NCBI GenBank assembly: GCA_964653095.1
Contig: CAZZEH010000002.1
Span: forward strand, 1-64,000
DNA from: JAMLHH01 sp964653095
Lineage (GTDB): Bacteria > Bacteroidota > Bacteroidia > Chitinophagales > JADIYW01
DNA: 64,000 nt
Reading direction: 5' to 3'
The translations under genes and the position numbers were made by a program. The stretch's first letter is position 1. Each line of letters begins with the position of its first letter. Shown here piece by piece: positions 25,927 through 34,870 of this stretch. Below the pieces are notes generated by a model. It saw only the letters and a list, made by a program, of their open reading frames with translations. It made no database searches and had not been told where the DNA came from.

Positions 25927-27027
25927 ATGATGTACCGCAATTTGTTCTTACTTCTTGTACTATATATATTCAGTATTTCCACGAACGAAGCACTGCCGTT
26001 AAGAGGTTTCAATACCAATGCTTTTCTTTATAATTTCTCCGGTCAAAAATTCACCGATGCGTATTTGGATACACTAAACAATTTAGCTCCTGATGTTCTT
26101 AGATTTCCCGGAGGAACAATTGCCAATAAATATCATTTTTCTAAACCGGGTTACGGACAAAATTCTGCTTTTGACCGAAAAACTGCCCAAAACTATATTG
26201 TGGAGTTTACCAGATTGGTGAAGTCTATGGAAAAAGCTCCAAAAGTGTTGTTTGTGATTAATATGTTTGAACATTTTTACAAGCCGACAGTGTCTGATTG
26301 GGGACTTGTAGTTGAAAATTTGTCGGCAATTCTGTATTTAAAACAGCAGGGCGTGGAGGTGATAGGAGTTGAATTGGGGAATGAATTTTACATCTACCCT
26401 GTTATTCGGGGATGGAGTATTAAGCTCCCTCAAAAAATGAAACAAAAATTAAAAAAGTCAAACAGTGATAGCTGGTGGCCCAATACATATAAAAAATATA
26501 ACAGGCTTGCAAAATTATATCATATTGCCATAAAAAAGATTGACCCGGATATACAGACAGGCGTTCCTATGGGTTCTTCGGCTAATAAAAATCATGTCAG
26601 ATGGAATGCTTTTGCCTATAGAATGAACTTTTCTGATGCTTATATTCAGCATTGGTACGGACAATTGAGCAATGCTAAAAATGAAGAAGAAGCAAAGGCC
26701 AGGTTTAATCGATTTTCTCAAAGAGTTCGGGAAAATATTACGGCATTGAAAGAAACCCAAAAGAAAATCTGGATTACTGAATGGAATGGGATAGATTTTG
26801 GTTTTAAAAATGATAGAAATATGGATTGGAAACAGTCAGACCTGCACTCCGGATTTAATATAAAACTACAGACAGTGTTCGATTCTTTAGGTGTGGATAT
26901 TACTATTTATCATAGAGTGTCTTCGGGAAAAGAAGGAGACAGTTATAATCTGTTTAACGTGGACAGAGGTAAGATAATTGCCAACAATACATATTGGGAC
27001 TTTTTAAAACCTCCTTTCAAAAACTAA
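25927..27027 (+). CDS. secreted clan GH-A-like glycoside hydrolase
   Basis: A 366-residue protein with a signal peptide (cleavage near residue 20, before LPLRGF). The TIM-barrel pattern fits GH39/GH51/GH79-like enzymes: LRFPGGTIANKYHF near the N-terminus, the acid/base Glu in GVELGNEFY after strand 4, and a probable nucleophile Glu in KIWITEWNGI after strand 7. The exact family and substrate are not assignable by eye. It lies 166 bp after trpF and may have its own promoter (TACTTTAG at 25913-25920). Confidence 0.7.
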   Translation: MMYRNLFLLLVLYIFSISTNEALPLRGFNTNAFLYNFSGQKFTDAYLDTLNNLAPDVLRFPGGTIANKYHFSKPGYGQNSAFDRKTAQNYIVEFTRLVKSMEKAPKVLFVINMFEHFYKPTVSDWGLVVENLSAILYLKQQGVEVIGVELGNEFYIYPVIRGWSIKLPQKMKQKLKKSNSDSWWPNTYKKYNRLAKLYHIAIKKIDPDIQTGVPMGSSANKNHVRWNAFAYRMNFSDAYIQHWYGQLSNAKNEEEAKARFNRFSQRVRENITALKETQKKIWITEWNGIDFGFKNDRNMDWKQSDLHSGFNIKLQTVFDSLGVDITIYHRVSSGKEGDSYNLFNVDRGKIIANNTYWDFLKPPFKN

Positions 27028-27065
27028 AAACCTTTATCAGTGTTCTTTATAAAACAATTCAAAAT

Positions 27066-27662
27066 ATGAAAGATTTAAAGTATTGGTGGAATGAAGCTTT
27101 TAGTTGGGAAGCCTATAAAGAGCTGATTCAAAACTTATTGGATGAAGGAAAGACAACCGGAGAAAATCAGTCTGAAGAAATGTTGGAATATGCCAGGTTA
27201 AATTGGCACAGACTTAAAAGAGTCGAAAAGACTTTTAAAACAGATGAAAGTATTGACAGTCTGCTTCAGTCTGAAAATGTAAAGCCGATGAAAGTAATTA
27301 TGATTACCGAAGGTTGGTGTGGGGATGCATCTCAATCGACTCCAATAATTGCGGAACTTGCCCGGCTTTACCCGAATAAAATTGAAATTAGGGTCTTTTT
27401 AAGAGATTCCGATACAGATTTAATTGATCAGTTTTTGACCAATGGGGGACGTTCTATTCCAAAGTTTGTTTTTCTAAATGAAGATTTTAAACTTCTTGGA
27501 GATTGGGGACCGAGACCTCAGGAAGCTCAGGAATACTATATGGAAATGAAAAAGCAGGAACTGCCCTTTCCGGAAATAGCCGAAAAAATTCAGATGTGGT
27601 ATGCAAAAGACAAAACCCAATCATTGCAGAAAGAGCTGAAAGAACTGATAGAGAGTTTTTAA
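27066..27662 (+). CDS. thioredoxin-family protein with single active-site Cys
   Basis: About 198 residues. The N-terminal ~65 residues are helical, followed by a thioredoxin fold with TEGWCGDASQSTPII at the active site and RSIPKFVFLNED carrying the cis-Pro. Only the first Cys of the CxxC is present (WCGDA), so it cannot form the usual disulfide; a monothiol or bacillithiol/low-molecular-thiol role is possible. I take ATG 27066 as start, since the longer frame from 26994 overlaps the glycosidase and adds non-conserved residues. Confidence 0.8.
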   Translation: MKDLKYWWNEAFSWEAYKELIQNLLDEGKTTGENQSEEMLEYARLNWHRLKRVEKTFKTDESIDSLLQSENVKPMKVIMITEGWCGDASQSTPIIAELARLYPNKIEIRVFLRDSDTDLIDQFLTNGGRSIPKFVFLNEDFKLLGDWGPRPQEAQEYYMEMKKQELPFPEIAEKIQMWYAKDKTQSLQKELKELIESF

Positions 27663-27680
27663 TATATGGATAAAGAGAAC

Positions 27681-27708
27681 AAAAAAAGCAGCTTTAACGG
27701 CTGCTTTT
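27681..27708. terminator. bidirectional terminator
   Basis: AGCAGC / GCTGCT stem with a 7-nt loop, preceded by an A-run and followed by TTTT. It separates the convergent thioredoxin-like (+) and DUF3347 (-) genes. Confidence 0.75.
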
Positions 27709-27731
27709 CCTGTTTTTACGGAATAAAAATT

Positions 27732-28325
27732 TTACTCTTCGTATTGTTCCTGAATGACTCCACAGGCAAACATTGAAGAACCGAAATACGGATTTTCAAT
27801 GTTTTTTACTTCACTAAACCAAGCAGCACCTTCGTCATCTCTTGCCATCGGACAGTAATCCTTATAAATAGTCTGACCGCCTGTGCCAAATTTCTTAATA
27901 AAGCCTTCTATGCTGTTGCTTAATTCAAAAAAAGCAATTCTTTGATTCTCAATATCGTTGTTGTCATTACTGATTTGAGCCGAAATATTTCTCGCATTTT
28001 GAGCAAAGTCGTTATATGCGACAGCCTCATCTTCAGTCAAAGTTGTTGCATCAAAGTTATCTAAAGCTTCTGTAAATTCATGGGAAGCAGTTGCAGCGTC
28101 TTCCGAATTGTCATTTGCCAAAGCACCTTTGATGTCTAAATATCCCTGAATGACAGCATGCACGAATGCGCCTGCATCTTCGTTTTCCGGTTTGCTGACT
28201 TTTGTGACTTCTATTGCTTCCTCATCTGGAGACACATGATTGGAATCATGATGGCTTTCCTGGTTGTTACAAGAGAGCAGTAAAAGCACTGTGATGCTTA
28301 AAAAAGTTAAACTAAGTTTTTTCAT
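27732..28325 (-). CDS. DUF3347 lipoprotein
   Basis: A 197-residue lipoprotein: signal peptide ending in the lipobox LLLLSC, then an Asp/Glu/His-rich linker. The DUF3347 domain follows, with YLDIKGALANDN near residue 62 and the C-terminal YCPMA...NPYFGSSMFACG pattern. DUF3347 is often found with metal-efflux adaptors (CusB-like) and may bind metal through the His/Cys/Met residues; this is family knowledge. No metal transporter is adjacent here. Confidence 0.85.
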   Translation of the reverse strand: MKKLSLTFLSITVLLLLSCNNQESHHDSNHVSPDEEAIEVTKVSKPENEDAGAFVHAVIQGYLDIKGALANDNSEDAATASHEFTEALDNFDATTLTEDEAVAYNDFAQNARNISAQISNDNNDIENQRIAFFELSNSIEGFIKKFGTGGQTIYKDYCPMARDDEGAAWFSEVKNIENPYFGSSMFACGVIQEQYEE

Positions 28326-28519
28326 ATAGATGGATTTATGTTAATGTCACATGTAAGTTCAAAATTAAAAATAATCTCTGCAATAATTAAGACTAGGGTG
28401 TTTCTTTGATGAAATATTAACTATTAAGAGATTTGGGAGTACAATGAGATGATTTTCGGTATTAAATACGTTGATTAAATTTGATGTGATTGCAGTATAT
28501 TATAATAAAATGAGACGAT

Positions 28520-28972
28520 TTAAAGCAGCCTGTTGTCCCAATCAAAATCCTCGACATCTTCGATTTTGACTTTTCTACGATAGTCATGGTGCATGGTATT
28601 CAATACATAGTTGTATTCCTGGGGAATAATCACTGACGGAACGCGCAGAACAAGTTGACTGGCATTCTTGTACCACTTCGAACCAATACTCTGAAGCTGA
28701 GAATAAGCGTGAATGGACTTCCAGGTCAATGGTAAATCTCTTCTGTCGATAATGAAGATATCTTTATCTGACACATTCAGCTCTATAGTCAAAATCTTGT
28801 AAGAGGTGTCGGGTAGGATAGAAGCTCGATGCACGACCAATTCCAGTATGGACAGCGCTCGACTGGAACCGGTATAGATGACGTACTCATTTTGCCTGTT
28901 CCACCTGTTAGGTATTCCGGAAGCAGTTAGATTGTATGCGTATTTTTCTTTTCTGATATTATAAACCAGCAT
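28520..28972 (-). CDS. RES-domain toxin
   Basis: A 150-residue RES protein, toxin of a RES-Xre type II toxin-antitoxin pair; characterised members degrade NAD+. The RES pattern is visible: RWNRQNEYVIYTGSSRAL with the Arg, Tyr and Ser, then ILELVVHRA, and a late SQLVLRVPSVII giving the S/N region. It is the second gene, 2 bp after the antitoxin, in the normal order. Confidence 0.88.
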   Translation of the reverse strand: MLVYNIRKEKYAYNLTASGIPNRWNRQNEYVIYTGSSRALSILELVVHRASILPDTSYKILTIELNVSDKDIFIIDRRDLPLTWKSIHAYSQLQSIGSKWYKNASQLVLRVPSVIIPQEYNYVLNTMHHDYRRKVKIEDVEDFDWDNRLL

Positions 28973-28974
28973 GC

Positions 28975-29397
28975 TTAGATATTTTCGCCGTATTCCAGAG
29001 CTGTCAGGCGGTGATCTATCATCTGTATGCCGCTGATGGTATTGAGAAACTGCTGCGGAGCGATATTATCTAAAAATACATTAGGACTGCTAAGCCATTT
29101 CTCGAAATTGGGAATGGAAGAAAAAACCTCAGTCCCATGTCTGTATAATGACAGCAACATGATAATATGCTCTCTCATATTAGGCTTGAGTTCTGTGTCC
29201 TTGGTTTTGTAATTTCGGTAAGTGCGGGGAGTAATATTGAGCCAATCGGCTATAATATCATCATTGAGCCGGACGGTCTGCTCCAATCTGCTGATGACTA
29301 TATTGTCATTTTGGGCCTTAGAAGCTGTAAGATATACAATGGCCGACTCACTTACTGCCGGAAGTTCTTTATCTTCTGAAACTTTATAAGTCTTCAT
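28975..29397 (-). CDS. Xre/ParS-type antitoxin (DUF2384-like)
   Basis: A 140-residue antitoxin partner of the RES toxin. Residues ~45-85 contain a helix-turn-helix-like segment (DDIIADWLNITPRTYRNYK), and the C-terminal domain has FEKWLSSPNVFLDNIAPQQFLNT, the ParS/MbcA-like toxin-binding domain. It precedes the toxin by 2 bp and probably represses its own promoter through the inverted repeat just upstream. Confidence 0.85.
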   Translation of the reverse strand: MKTYKVSEDKELPAVSESAIVYLTASKAQNDNIVISRLEQTVRLNDDIIADWLNITPRTYRNYKTKDTELKPNMREHIIMLLSLYRHGTEVFSSIPNFEKWLSSPNVFLDNIAPQQFLNTISGIQMIDHRLTALEYGENI

Positions 29398-29414
29398 ATC
29401 TCTAAGTTCCCACT

Positions 29415-29447
29415 AAGTTACATTTTTTCCTTTTATAAAAGTAACTT
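29415..29447 (-). promoter_or_regulatory. inverted repeat upstream of RES-Xre operon (probable operator)
   Basis: AAGTTAC (29415-29421) and GTAACTT (29441-29447) form perfect 7-bp inverted arms 19 bp apart, 18 bp upstream of the antitoxin start. The position fits an autoregulatory operator of the Xre antitoxin. Confidence 0.55.
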
Positions 29448-29543
29448 TTTCCTATTTTTAACATTGTCATAGAGATTTCTGTTAATGATGGCAAGTCAGG
29501 AGGATGGGAAGTTGAAGTTTCCAGACAACTCTGTTATTAATAT

Positions 29544-30761
29544 TTATTTCTGTATTGCGGCTACGCCCGGTAGTACTTTACCTTCAAAGAATTCCAGCAT
29601 AGCGCCCCCACCGGTCGAAACAAAGCTGACTTGATCTCCGAGTTTGAATAGGTTGACTGCGGCGACAGAATCACCGCCTCCTACCAATGAGAAAGCTCCG
29701 GATTTTGTCGCATCAGCTATGGCATAGGCGATTTTTTCTGTACCTGTTCTGAATGAGTCCATTTCAAAGACTCCCATAGGACCGTTCCAGAGTATAGTTT
29801 TGGAAGATTTAATAACAGAAGAATATAACTCTATGGTTTCAGGTCCGATATCTAACCCCATCCATCCGTCTGGCGTATGCGCTACTGTTGTGATTTGCGT
29901 TTTTGCAGTATTACCAAATTTATCTGCAATGACGTGATCTACCGGAATTAGCAGGCGGACATTTTTATCTTTTGCTTTCTGTAATACGTTCAAAGCGACA
30001 TCCAATTTGTCTTCCTCACAAAGGCTGTTACCAATAGGTTTGCCCAATGCTTTCAGAAAAGTATAGGACATCCCGCCACCAATAATGATGTTATTGGCAA
30101 TTTTCAAAAGATTTTCGATAATCAAAATCTTATCGGAGACTTTGGCTCCGCCCAAGATAGCGGTGAAAGGCACTTGAGGAGCTTTGATTACTTTTTCTGC
30201 ATTAGCCACTTCTGCATTCATGAGATAGCCAAAAGCTTTGTGTTCGGGGTCAAAGTATTGAGCCACTATTGTAGTACTGGCATGGGCTCTGTGAGCTGTA
30301 CCAAACGCGTCATTAATATAAATCTCTCCCAATTTGGCCAGCTCTTGTGCGAAAACTGCATCACCTTTTTCTTCTCCTTTGTGGAAGCGTGTGTTTTCTG
30401 TTAAGAGAATTTCGCCCGGCTGCAATGCCTGAGCTTGTGCAACCACTTTTTCACCTATACAATCATCTGCAAAGGCTACTTCACGGCCTATAAGTTTAGA
30501 AAATCGATTTATAATGTGCTTTAAGGTAAATCTTTCACGATCTATGCTGCCGTCGTCTTTCAACTTTTTCTGCGGCCTGCCCAAATGAGACATCAATACT
30601 ACGGAACCGTTGTCTTTTAAAATTTTTTTGAGGGTAGGTAAAGCAGCCCTGATTCGGGTATCGTCTGTGACTTCAAAAGTTTCTTTGTCTAACGGGACGT
30701 TAAAGTCCACTCGAATTAAAACTCTTTTTCCGTCAAATTCAATTTTATCTATTTCAGCCAT
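29544..30761 (-). CDS. pgk: phosphoglycerate kinase
   Basis: This 405-residue glycolytic kinase transfers phosphate from 1,3-bisphosphoglycerate to ADP. Signatures are RVDFNVPLDK, SHLGRPQKK, ENTRFHKGEEKGD, AILGGAKVSDKI, WNGPMGVFE and LVGGGDSVAA. It lies 15 bp downstream of the GAPDH gene, so the two consecutive glycolytic steps form one operon. Confidence 0.97.
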   Translation of the reverse strand: MAEIDKIEFDGKRVLIRVDFNVPLDKETFEVTDDTRIRAALPTLKKILKDNGSVVLMSHLGRPQKKLKDDGSIDRERFTLKHIINRFSKLIGREVAFADDCIGEKVVAQAQALQPGEILLTENTRFHKGEEKGDAVFAQELAKLGEIYINDAFGTAHRAHASTTIVAQYFDPEHKAFGYLMNAEVANAEKVIKAPQVPFTAILGGAKVSDKILIIENLLKIANNIIIGGGMSYTFLKALGKPIGNSLCEEDKLDVALNVLQKAKDKNVRLLIPVDHVIADKFGNTAKTQITTVAHTPDGWMGLDIGPETIELYSSVIKSSKTILWNGPMGVFEMDSFRTGTEKIAYAIADATKSGAFSLVGGGDSVAAVNLFKLGDQVSFVSTGGGAMLEFFEGKVLPGVAAIQK

Positions 30762-30776
30762 AAAAATATTTTCAGG

Positions 30777-31778
30777 TCACAATTTAGCAACTTTTATTAC
30801 TAACTCGGCCAATCGGTTGGAATAGCCAAATTCATTGTCATACCAGCCCACAATTTTACAAAATCTATCTGTCACAAAATCTGTGAGTAAAGAGTCAAAA
30901 ATACAGGAATATGGATTGCCCACTATGTCAGAAGATACAATAGGGTCTTCTGTATATTCCAAAATTCCTTTTAGCCTGCCCTTTTCCGCTGCGTCTTTAA
31001 AAACGCGGTTCATTTCTTTTTTATTGGCAGGATGGGATAGATTGCAGTACAGTTCTGTCAATGAGCCATCCAAAACAGGCACTCTCATAGCGCCACCTGT
31101 CATTTTACCTTTTACTTCCGGGATGACAATTTCTACGGCCCGAGTAGCGTGGGTAGTGGTAGGTACAATATTTTCGGCGGCTGCTCTGGCTCTTCTGAAA
31201 TCAGATTTGTGGTACGCATCCTGAAGTTTTTGATCCGCAGTGTAGGAGTGAACAGTGGACATAAAAGCGCTTTCTATTCCAAAGTTATCTTCCAAAACTT
31301 TAATCATGGGTGCCAGACAATTGGTTGTACAGGAAGCATTGGACAAGACAACATCGTTAGTAGAAATACTGTCATCATTGATTCCCATCACAATGGTTTT
31401 AGTCTTTTCATCGGCAGGTTGGGAAATAATTACCTTTTTTGCACCCGCTTTCAAATGCTCTGCTGCTTTTTCTCCACTTTTGGCAATTCCACTGCATTCT
31501 ATGACCAAATCAATCTCTTTTTCTTTCCACGGTAATTGAGTCCAGTCTGCTATTTCTGTACAGAAAATGGGTTTTCCGTTAACTATTATGTGATGCTCAT
31601 CGTGAGATATCTGATGATTCCAACGCCCGTGAGCAGTGTCATATTTTATTAAGTGTGCCAATATATCATTGTGTGCTAAGTCGTTAATAGCTACAATTTC
31701 AATCTCTGGGTGGTCGTACAGCAATCTGAATACCAACCGACCAATTCTTCCCAATCCGTTTATTGCGATACGTTTCAT
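30777..31778 (-). CDS. gap: glyceraldehyde-3-phosphate dehydrogenase
   Basis: This 333-residue type I GAPDH carries the NAD motif INGLGRIGRLVFR and the catalytic Cys in SNASCTTNCLAPM. The substrate loop is STVHSYTADQ, and DGSLTELY and WYDNEFGYSNRL are also present. It is the first gene of the gap-pgk operon with a -7 box 24 bp upstream. Confidence 0.97.
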   Translation of the reverse strand: MKRIAINGLGRIGRLVFRLLYDHPEIEIVAINDLAHNDILAHLIKYDTAHGRWNHQISHDEHHIIVNGKPIFCTEIADWTQLPWKEKEIDLVIECSGIAKSGEKAAEHLKAGAKKVIISQPADEKTKTIVMGINDDSISTNDVVLSNASCTTNCLAPMIKVLEDNFGIESAFMSTVHSYTADQKLQDAYHKSDFRRARAAAENIVPTTTHATRAVEIVIPEVKGKMTGGAMRVPVLDGSLTELYCNLSHPANKKEMNRVFKDAAEKGRLKGILEYTEDPIVSSDIVGNPYSCIFDSLLTDFVTDRFCKIVGWYDNEFGYSNRLAELVIKVAKL

Positions 31779-31802
31779 TTCTTACTTTTCTTATTTCATG
31801 TG

Positions 31803-31810
31803 CAAATGTA
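31803..31810 (-). promoter_or_regulatory. -7 box of gap-pgk
   Basis: On the minus strand this reads TACATTTG, an exact TAnnTTTG match, 24 bp before the gap ATG. No clear -33 box. Confidence 0.55.
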
Positions 31811-31849
31811 CTATTTAGAGAATAAAAAAATCTTTTCTTTGTTCAATAC

Positions 31850-31880
31850 TTTGTGAATATAGATAAGCTCCGTATATTCG
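31850..31880 (+). promoter_or_regulatory. promoter of tRNA-Glu
   Basis: TTTG (31850-31853) and TATATTCG (31873-31880) are spaced 19 bp apart, 40 bp before the tRNA. One base of the -7 box differs from TAnnTTTG. Confidence 0.6.
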
Positions 31881-31920
31881 CACTCGCTTAATAAAAAGCA
31901 TTAAAAGTTCTTTGCAATTT

Positions 31921-31995
31921 GGCCCGTTCGTCTATCGGCTAGGACTCAAGATTTTCATTCTTGCAAGAGGGGTTCGATTCCCCTACGGGCTACCA
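31921..31995 (+). tRNA. tRNA-Glu (anticodon TTC)
   Basis: A complete cloverleaf: acceptor GGCCCGT / ACGGGCT (first pair G-T), an anticodon arm with loop TTTTCAT giving TTC, the T arm GGGGTTCGATTCCCC, discriminator A and an encoded CCA at 31993-31995. Confidence 0.96.
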
Positions 31996-32045
31996 CTTTT
32001 TTATCTTTTCCATTTTGTATTTTCTCCTTAGATTGTGACCGAGAT

Positions 32046-32987
32046 ATGTCACAGAAGATACTTGAGTTTGAAAATCGCCTGAGAAAAAACTTTAGGCACA
32101 TCGCAAAATGGGCAACCCGACAGGGTATCAGTTGTTACAGAATTTATGACGCAGACACGCCTTCATTTCCGTTTGCAGTGGATTTGTACGGCGATTATAT
32201 CAGTGTGTCCGAATACAAAACCAAATATTCTCTGGAAGGAGAGGAGCATTACAGATGGATGGGGGAGTGTATTATAGCCATATCCGAAGTGACAGAGATT
32301 CCCGAAAAAAATATTTTTATCCGGGAGAGGGAAAAGCAGGCAGGGAAGGGGCAATATGAAAAACGTTCCAACGAAAGTTTTGGCACCTGGGTGGATGAAT
32401 TAGGAGCAAAGTTTTGGGTCAATCTGACGGACTATTTGGACACCGGTTTGTTTTTGGATCACAGAAATACCCGCTTGTGGGTGCGGGAGAAATCTGAGGG
32501 TAAAAGAGTACTTAATCTGTTTGCATACACTGGCGCCTTTTCGGTACATGCAGCTTTAGGCGGTGCTGAAGTGGTGACGACTGTTGATATGTCCAAAACT
32601 TATTTGGAATGGGCAGAAAAGAATATGAAAAAGAACGGCTTTTCTTCTCCTGACAAATATCGCTATCTGAGAGAAGATATCCTTTACTGGCTTAAAAAAC
32701 CTTTTGGTGAGCTCTATGACATCATCGTGATGGATCCGCCGACTTTTTCCAACAGTAAAAAAATGAAAGGCTTTCTGAATATTCAGCGCGATCATGTATA
32801 TCTAATCAGTCAGGCTATGAAACTGCTTAAAAAAGACGGGCTGATGTACTTTAGTAACAACTTCCGAAACTTTAAAATAGACTACGAAGCTCTGTCGAAA
32901 TACAAAATCAAAGAAGTCAGTTCACAGTCTGTACCCAATGATTTCCGAAATAAGAAAATTCATAAGTGCTTTGAAGTAAGATTTTAG
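32046..32987 (+). CDS. class I SAM-dependent rRNA methyltransferase, RlmK-like
   Basis: A 313-residue protein corresponding to the C-terminal half (RlmK) of the RlmKL fusion that makes m7G2069 in 23S rRNA. Visible are DTGLFLDHRNTR, the SAM motif VLNLFAYTGAFSVHAA, and the catalytic-type IIVMDPPTFSNS. GKGQYEKR is the family's upstream motif. No THUMP domain is present, so it is a stand-alone enzyme, a common form in Bacteroidota. The exact target base is inferred. Confidence 0.85.
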   Translation: MSQKILEFENRLRKNFRHIAKWATRQGISCYRIYDADTPSFPFAVDLYGDYISVSEYKTKYSLEGEEHYRWMGECIIAISEVTEIPEKNIFIREREKQAGKGQYEKRSNESFGTWVDELGAKFWVNLTDYLDTGLFLDHRNTRLWVREKSEGKRVLNLFAYTGAFSVHAALGGAEVVTTVDMSKTYLEWAEKNMKKNGFSSPDKYRYLREDILYWLKKPFGELYDIIVMDPPTFSNSKKMKGFLNIQRDHVYLISQAMKLLKKDGLMYFSNNFRNFKIDYEALSKYKIKEVSSQSVPNDFRNKKIHKCFEVRF

Positions 32988-33001
32988 CTTAATGAGATAT
33001 C

Positions 33002-33352
33002 TTTTTGTCCGCTAAAGTGAGTTTTTACATTTTTTATAGAGATTCTTCGCCAGAATGTATTGTACCAATCAGTTACTGATTTTTATATCCCATATGGCGT
33101 TTAATCAGATACAGGGCATTAGAGAATATTCAATGTTTTTGTTACTTTTTGCAGAATGTTTTATGTGTTAAAATTATTGAATAACAATGACTTAGCATTC
33201 ATCTAGGTAGCTAAGCTTTAAAAAGAATGAACGGATTCAGGTGAAGTCGTCAGCAAGCTGTCGAATGATTTCCGTTTTCGTATAACTTAACACTTTATAC
33301 CACGTATTTCAGTCAAAAAAACCGTAATTTAGACCCAGTAAAAATAACGAAT
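33002..33352. other. 350-bp gene-free stretch
   Basis: No ORF or RNA gene recognised. It contains a CTTAGC / GCTAAG inverted repeat (33191-33215) with a 13-nt loop and a weak -7-like box TAATTTAG (33325-33332) that may serve the sigma-factor gene downstream. Confidence 0.4.
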
Positions 33353-33865
33353 ATGGCAGGAACAGAATTTAGTACTCAAGTGGTAGGCATGCAGGCCTCC
33401 TTAAAGCCTTTTGCGCTAAAATTAACACGAAACATGGATGATGCAGAAGATTTGATTCAGGAAACAATGTTTCGTGCATTTTCTAATGAAGACAAGTTTC
33501 AGGCAGGAACGAAGCTTAAGGCGTGGCTATATACTATTATGAAAAATATTTTTATAAATAATTACCGTAAAAATATTAAAAGGAATACCATAATTGATAC
33601 AAGCGACAATCTGTTTATAATTGACTCTGCTTCTCATACTACGAGCAATGATGGAGAAATGTCTTTTGTAAACAAGGATATAGAACGGGCTATCCTGAAC
33701 CTCTCCAATGAGTTTAGAGTGCCGTTTATGATGCATTACAGAGGTTATAAATATCATGAAATCGCTGAGAAACTCAATCTTCCGCTTGGAACTGTTAAGA
33801 GCAGAATTTTCTTTGCCAGAAAATCTCTTAAAGCAGAACTGGCACATTATAGAAGTATGGCGTAG
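33353..33865 (+). CDS. ECF-type RNA polymerase sigma factor
   Basis: A 170-residue sigma-70 family protein reduced to regions 2 and 4. Region 2 is visible as NMDDAEDLIQETMFRAF and FQAGTKLKAWLYTIMKNIF, and region 4 as YHEIAEKLNLPLGTVKSRIFFARKSL. No anti-sigma gene is adjacent: the next gene is convergent xerD, starting at the very next base. Its regulon cannot be inferred. Confidence 0.93.
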   Translation: MAGTEFSTQVVGMQASLKPFALKLTRNMDDAEDLIQETMFRAFSNEDKFQAGTKLKAWLYTIMKNIFINNYRKNIKRNTIIDTSDNLFIIDSASHTTSNDGEMSFVNKDIERAILNLSNEFRVPFMMHYRGYKYHEIAEKLNLPLGTVKSRIFFARKSLKAELAHYRSMA

Positions 33866-34771
33866 TTACTCCTTCCTGAATCTCGGATGATACAACATGA
33901 GTGAGTTTCTCAAATACTCCTGATTGAGGTGTGTGTATATTTCCGTAGTGGTAATGGAGGCATGACCCAACATCATTTGTACTGCTCTCAGATCGGCACC
34001 ACCTTCAATAAGATGGGTTGCAAATGAGTGTCTGAAAATGTGAGGCCCAATCTGTTTATGAATCCCGGCTGCCGCAGCCAGATTTTTCAGAAAAGTATAG
34101 ACCATAACTCGTGAGATAGGCTTTCCTCTTCTGTTTAAAAATAAAACATCATCATAAGCAGAATATCGGTGCCATTGGGGACGTATGTATGTGTTGTACT
34201 GATTTATACTTTTTAAAGCAGATCTGCCAATTGGGATTAATCTTTCTTTATTCCCTTTTCCAATGACTCTGATGATTTCTTCCTTTGGATATATATGGGA
34301 GATTTTGAGATTAACCAGTTCTGACACTCGCACACCACAGCTGTACAGGGTTTCAATCATCGCTTTGTTTCGGATATGGTCGGGTTTACTCAGATCTAAA
34401 GTTTTGAGCAGCAAATCTATTTCCTGTATCGACAGTATATTTGGAAGTTTCCTCAGCTGTTTGGGAGACTCAATCAGTTCAAGAGGAGAGGAGTCTATTA
34501 GTTTTTCTATTACTAAATAATTATAAAATGATTTTAAACCGGAAAGTATTCTTGCCTGGCTGCTTGCACTCATGCCCATGTCGTACAGTTCGGCCAGGAA
34601 TTGTTCAATATCTTTTGTTTTAAGTTGGGAAGGCGCTGAGTTTGGCAAATAATTTTGAAGTAGAATGACATCGTGCAGATATGCTTCTACTGTGTTTTCT
34701 GAGACACCACGCTCAGTCAGTAAATATGTTTTAAACATTCTTATTAAAGATTCCCAACTCATTTTAAACAA
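33866..34771 (-). CDS. xerD: site-specific tyrosine recombinase XerD/XerC type
   Basis: A 301-residue recombinase that resolves chromosome dimers. The N-terminal SAM-like core-binding domain (FKTYLLTERGVSENTVEAYL) precedes the catalytic domain. Catalytic residues are the Arg in YSCGVRVSELVNL, the Lys near VIGKGNKERLIP, HIFRHSFATHL (H-x-x-R), LGHASITTTEIYTH (His and Tyr nucleophile). Length and motifs fit the chromosomal Xer pair, not a mobile-element integrase. It converges with the sigma-factor gene without any gap. Confidence 0.93.
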   Translation of the reverse strand: MFKMSWESLIRMFKTYLLTERGVSENTVEAYLHDVILLQNYLPNSAPSQLKTKDIEQFLAELYDMGMSASSQARILSGLKSFYNYLVIEKLIDSSPLELIESPKQLRKLPNILSIQEIDLLLKTLDLSKPDHIRNKAMIETLYSCGVRVSELVNLKISHIYPKEEIIRVIGKGNKERLIPIGRSALKSINQYNTYIRPQWHRYSAYDDVLFLNRRGKPISRVMVYTFLKNLAAAAGIHKQIGPHIFRHSFATHLIEGGADLRAVQMMLGHASITTTEIYTHLNQEYLRNSLMLYHPRFRKE

Positions 34772-34870
34772 AAATAATACTTTTCAAAGGAGTATAAAGG
34801 GACAATTAAAATGAGCTAGCACTTTTTGTATTGGCTTGAATGTTTAACTGAGAAAAATGCGAGTTGTATT

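Noticed and set aside
33866..34771. Integrase of a mobile element
   Set aside because: Length and motifs fit chromosomal XerD; no attachment-site repeats or mobile genes adjoin.
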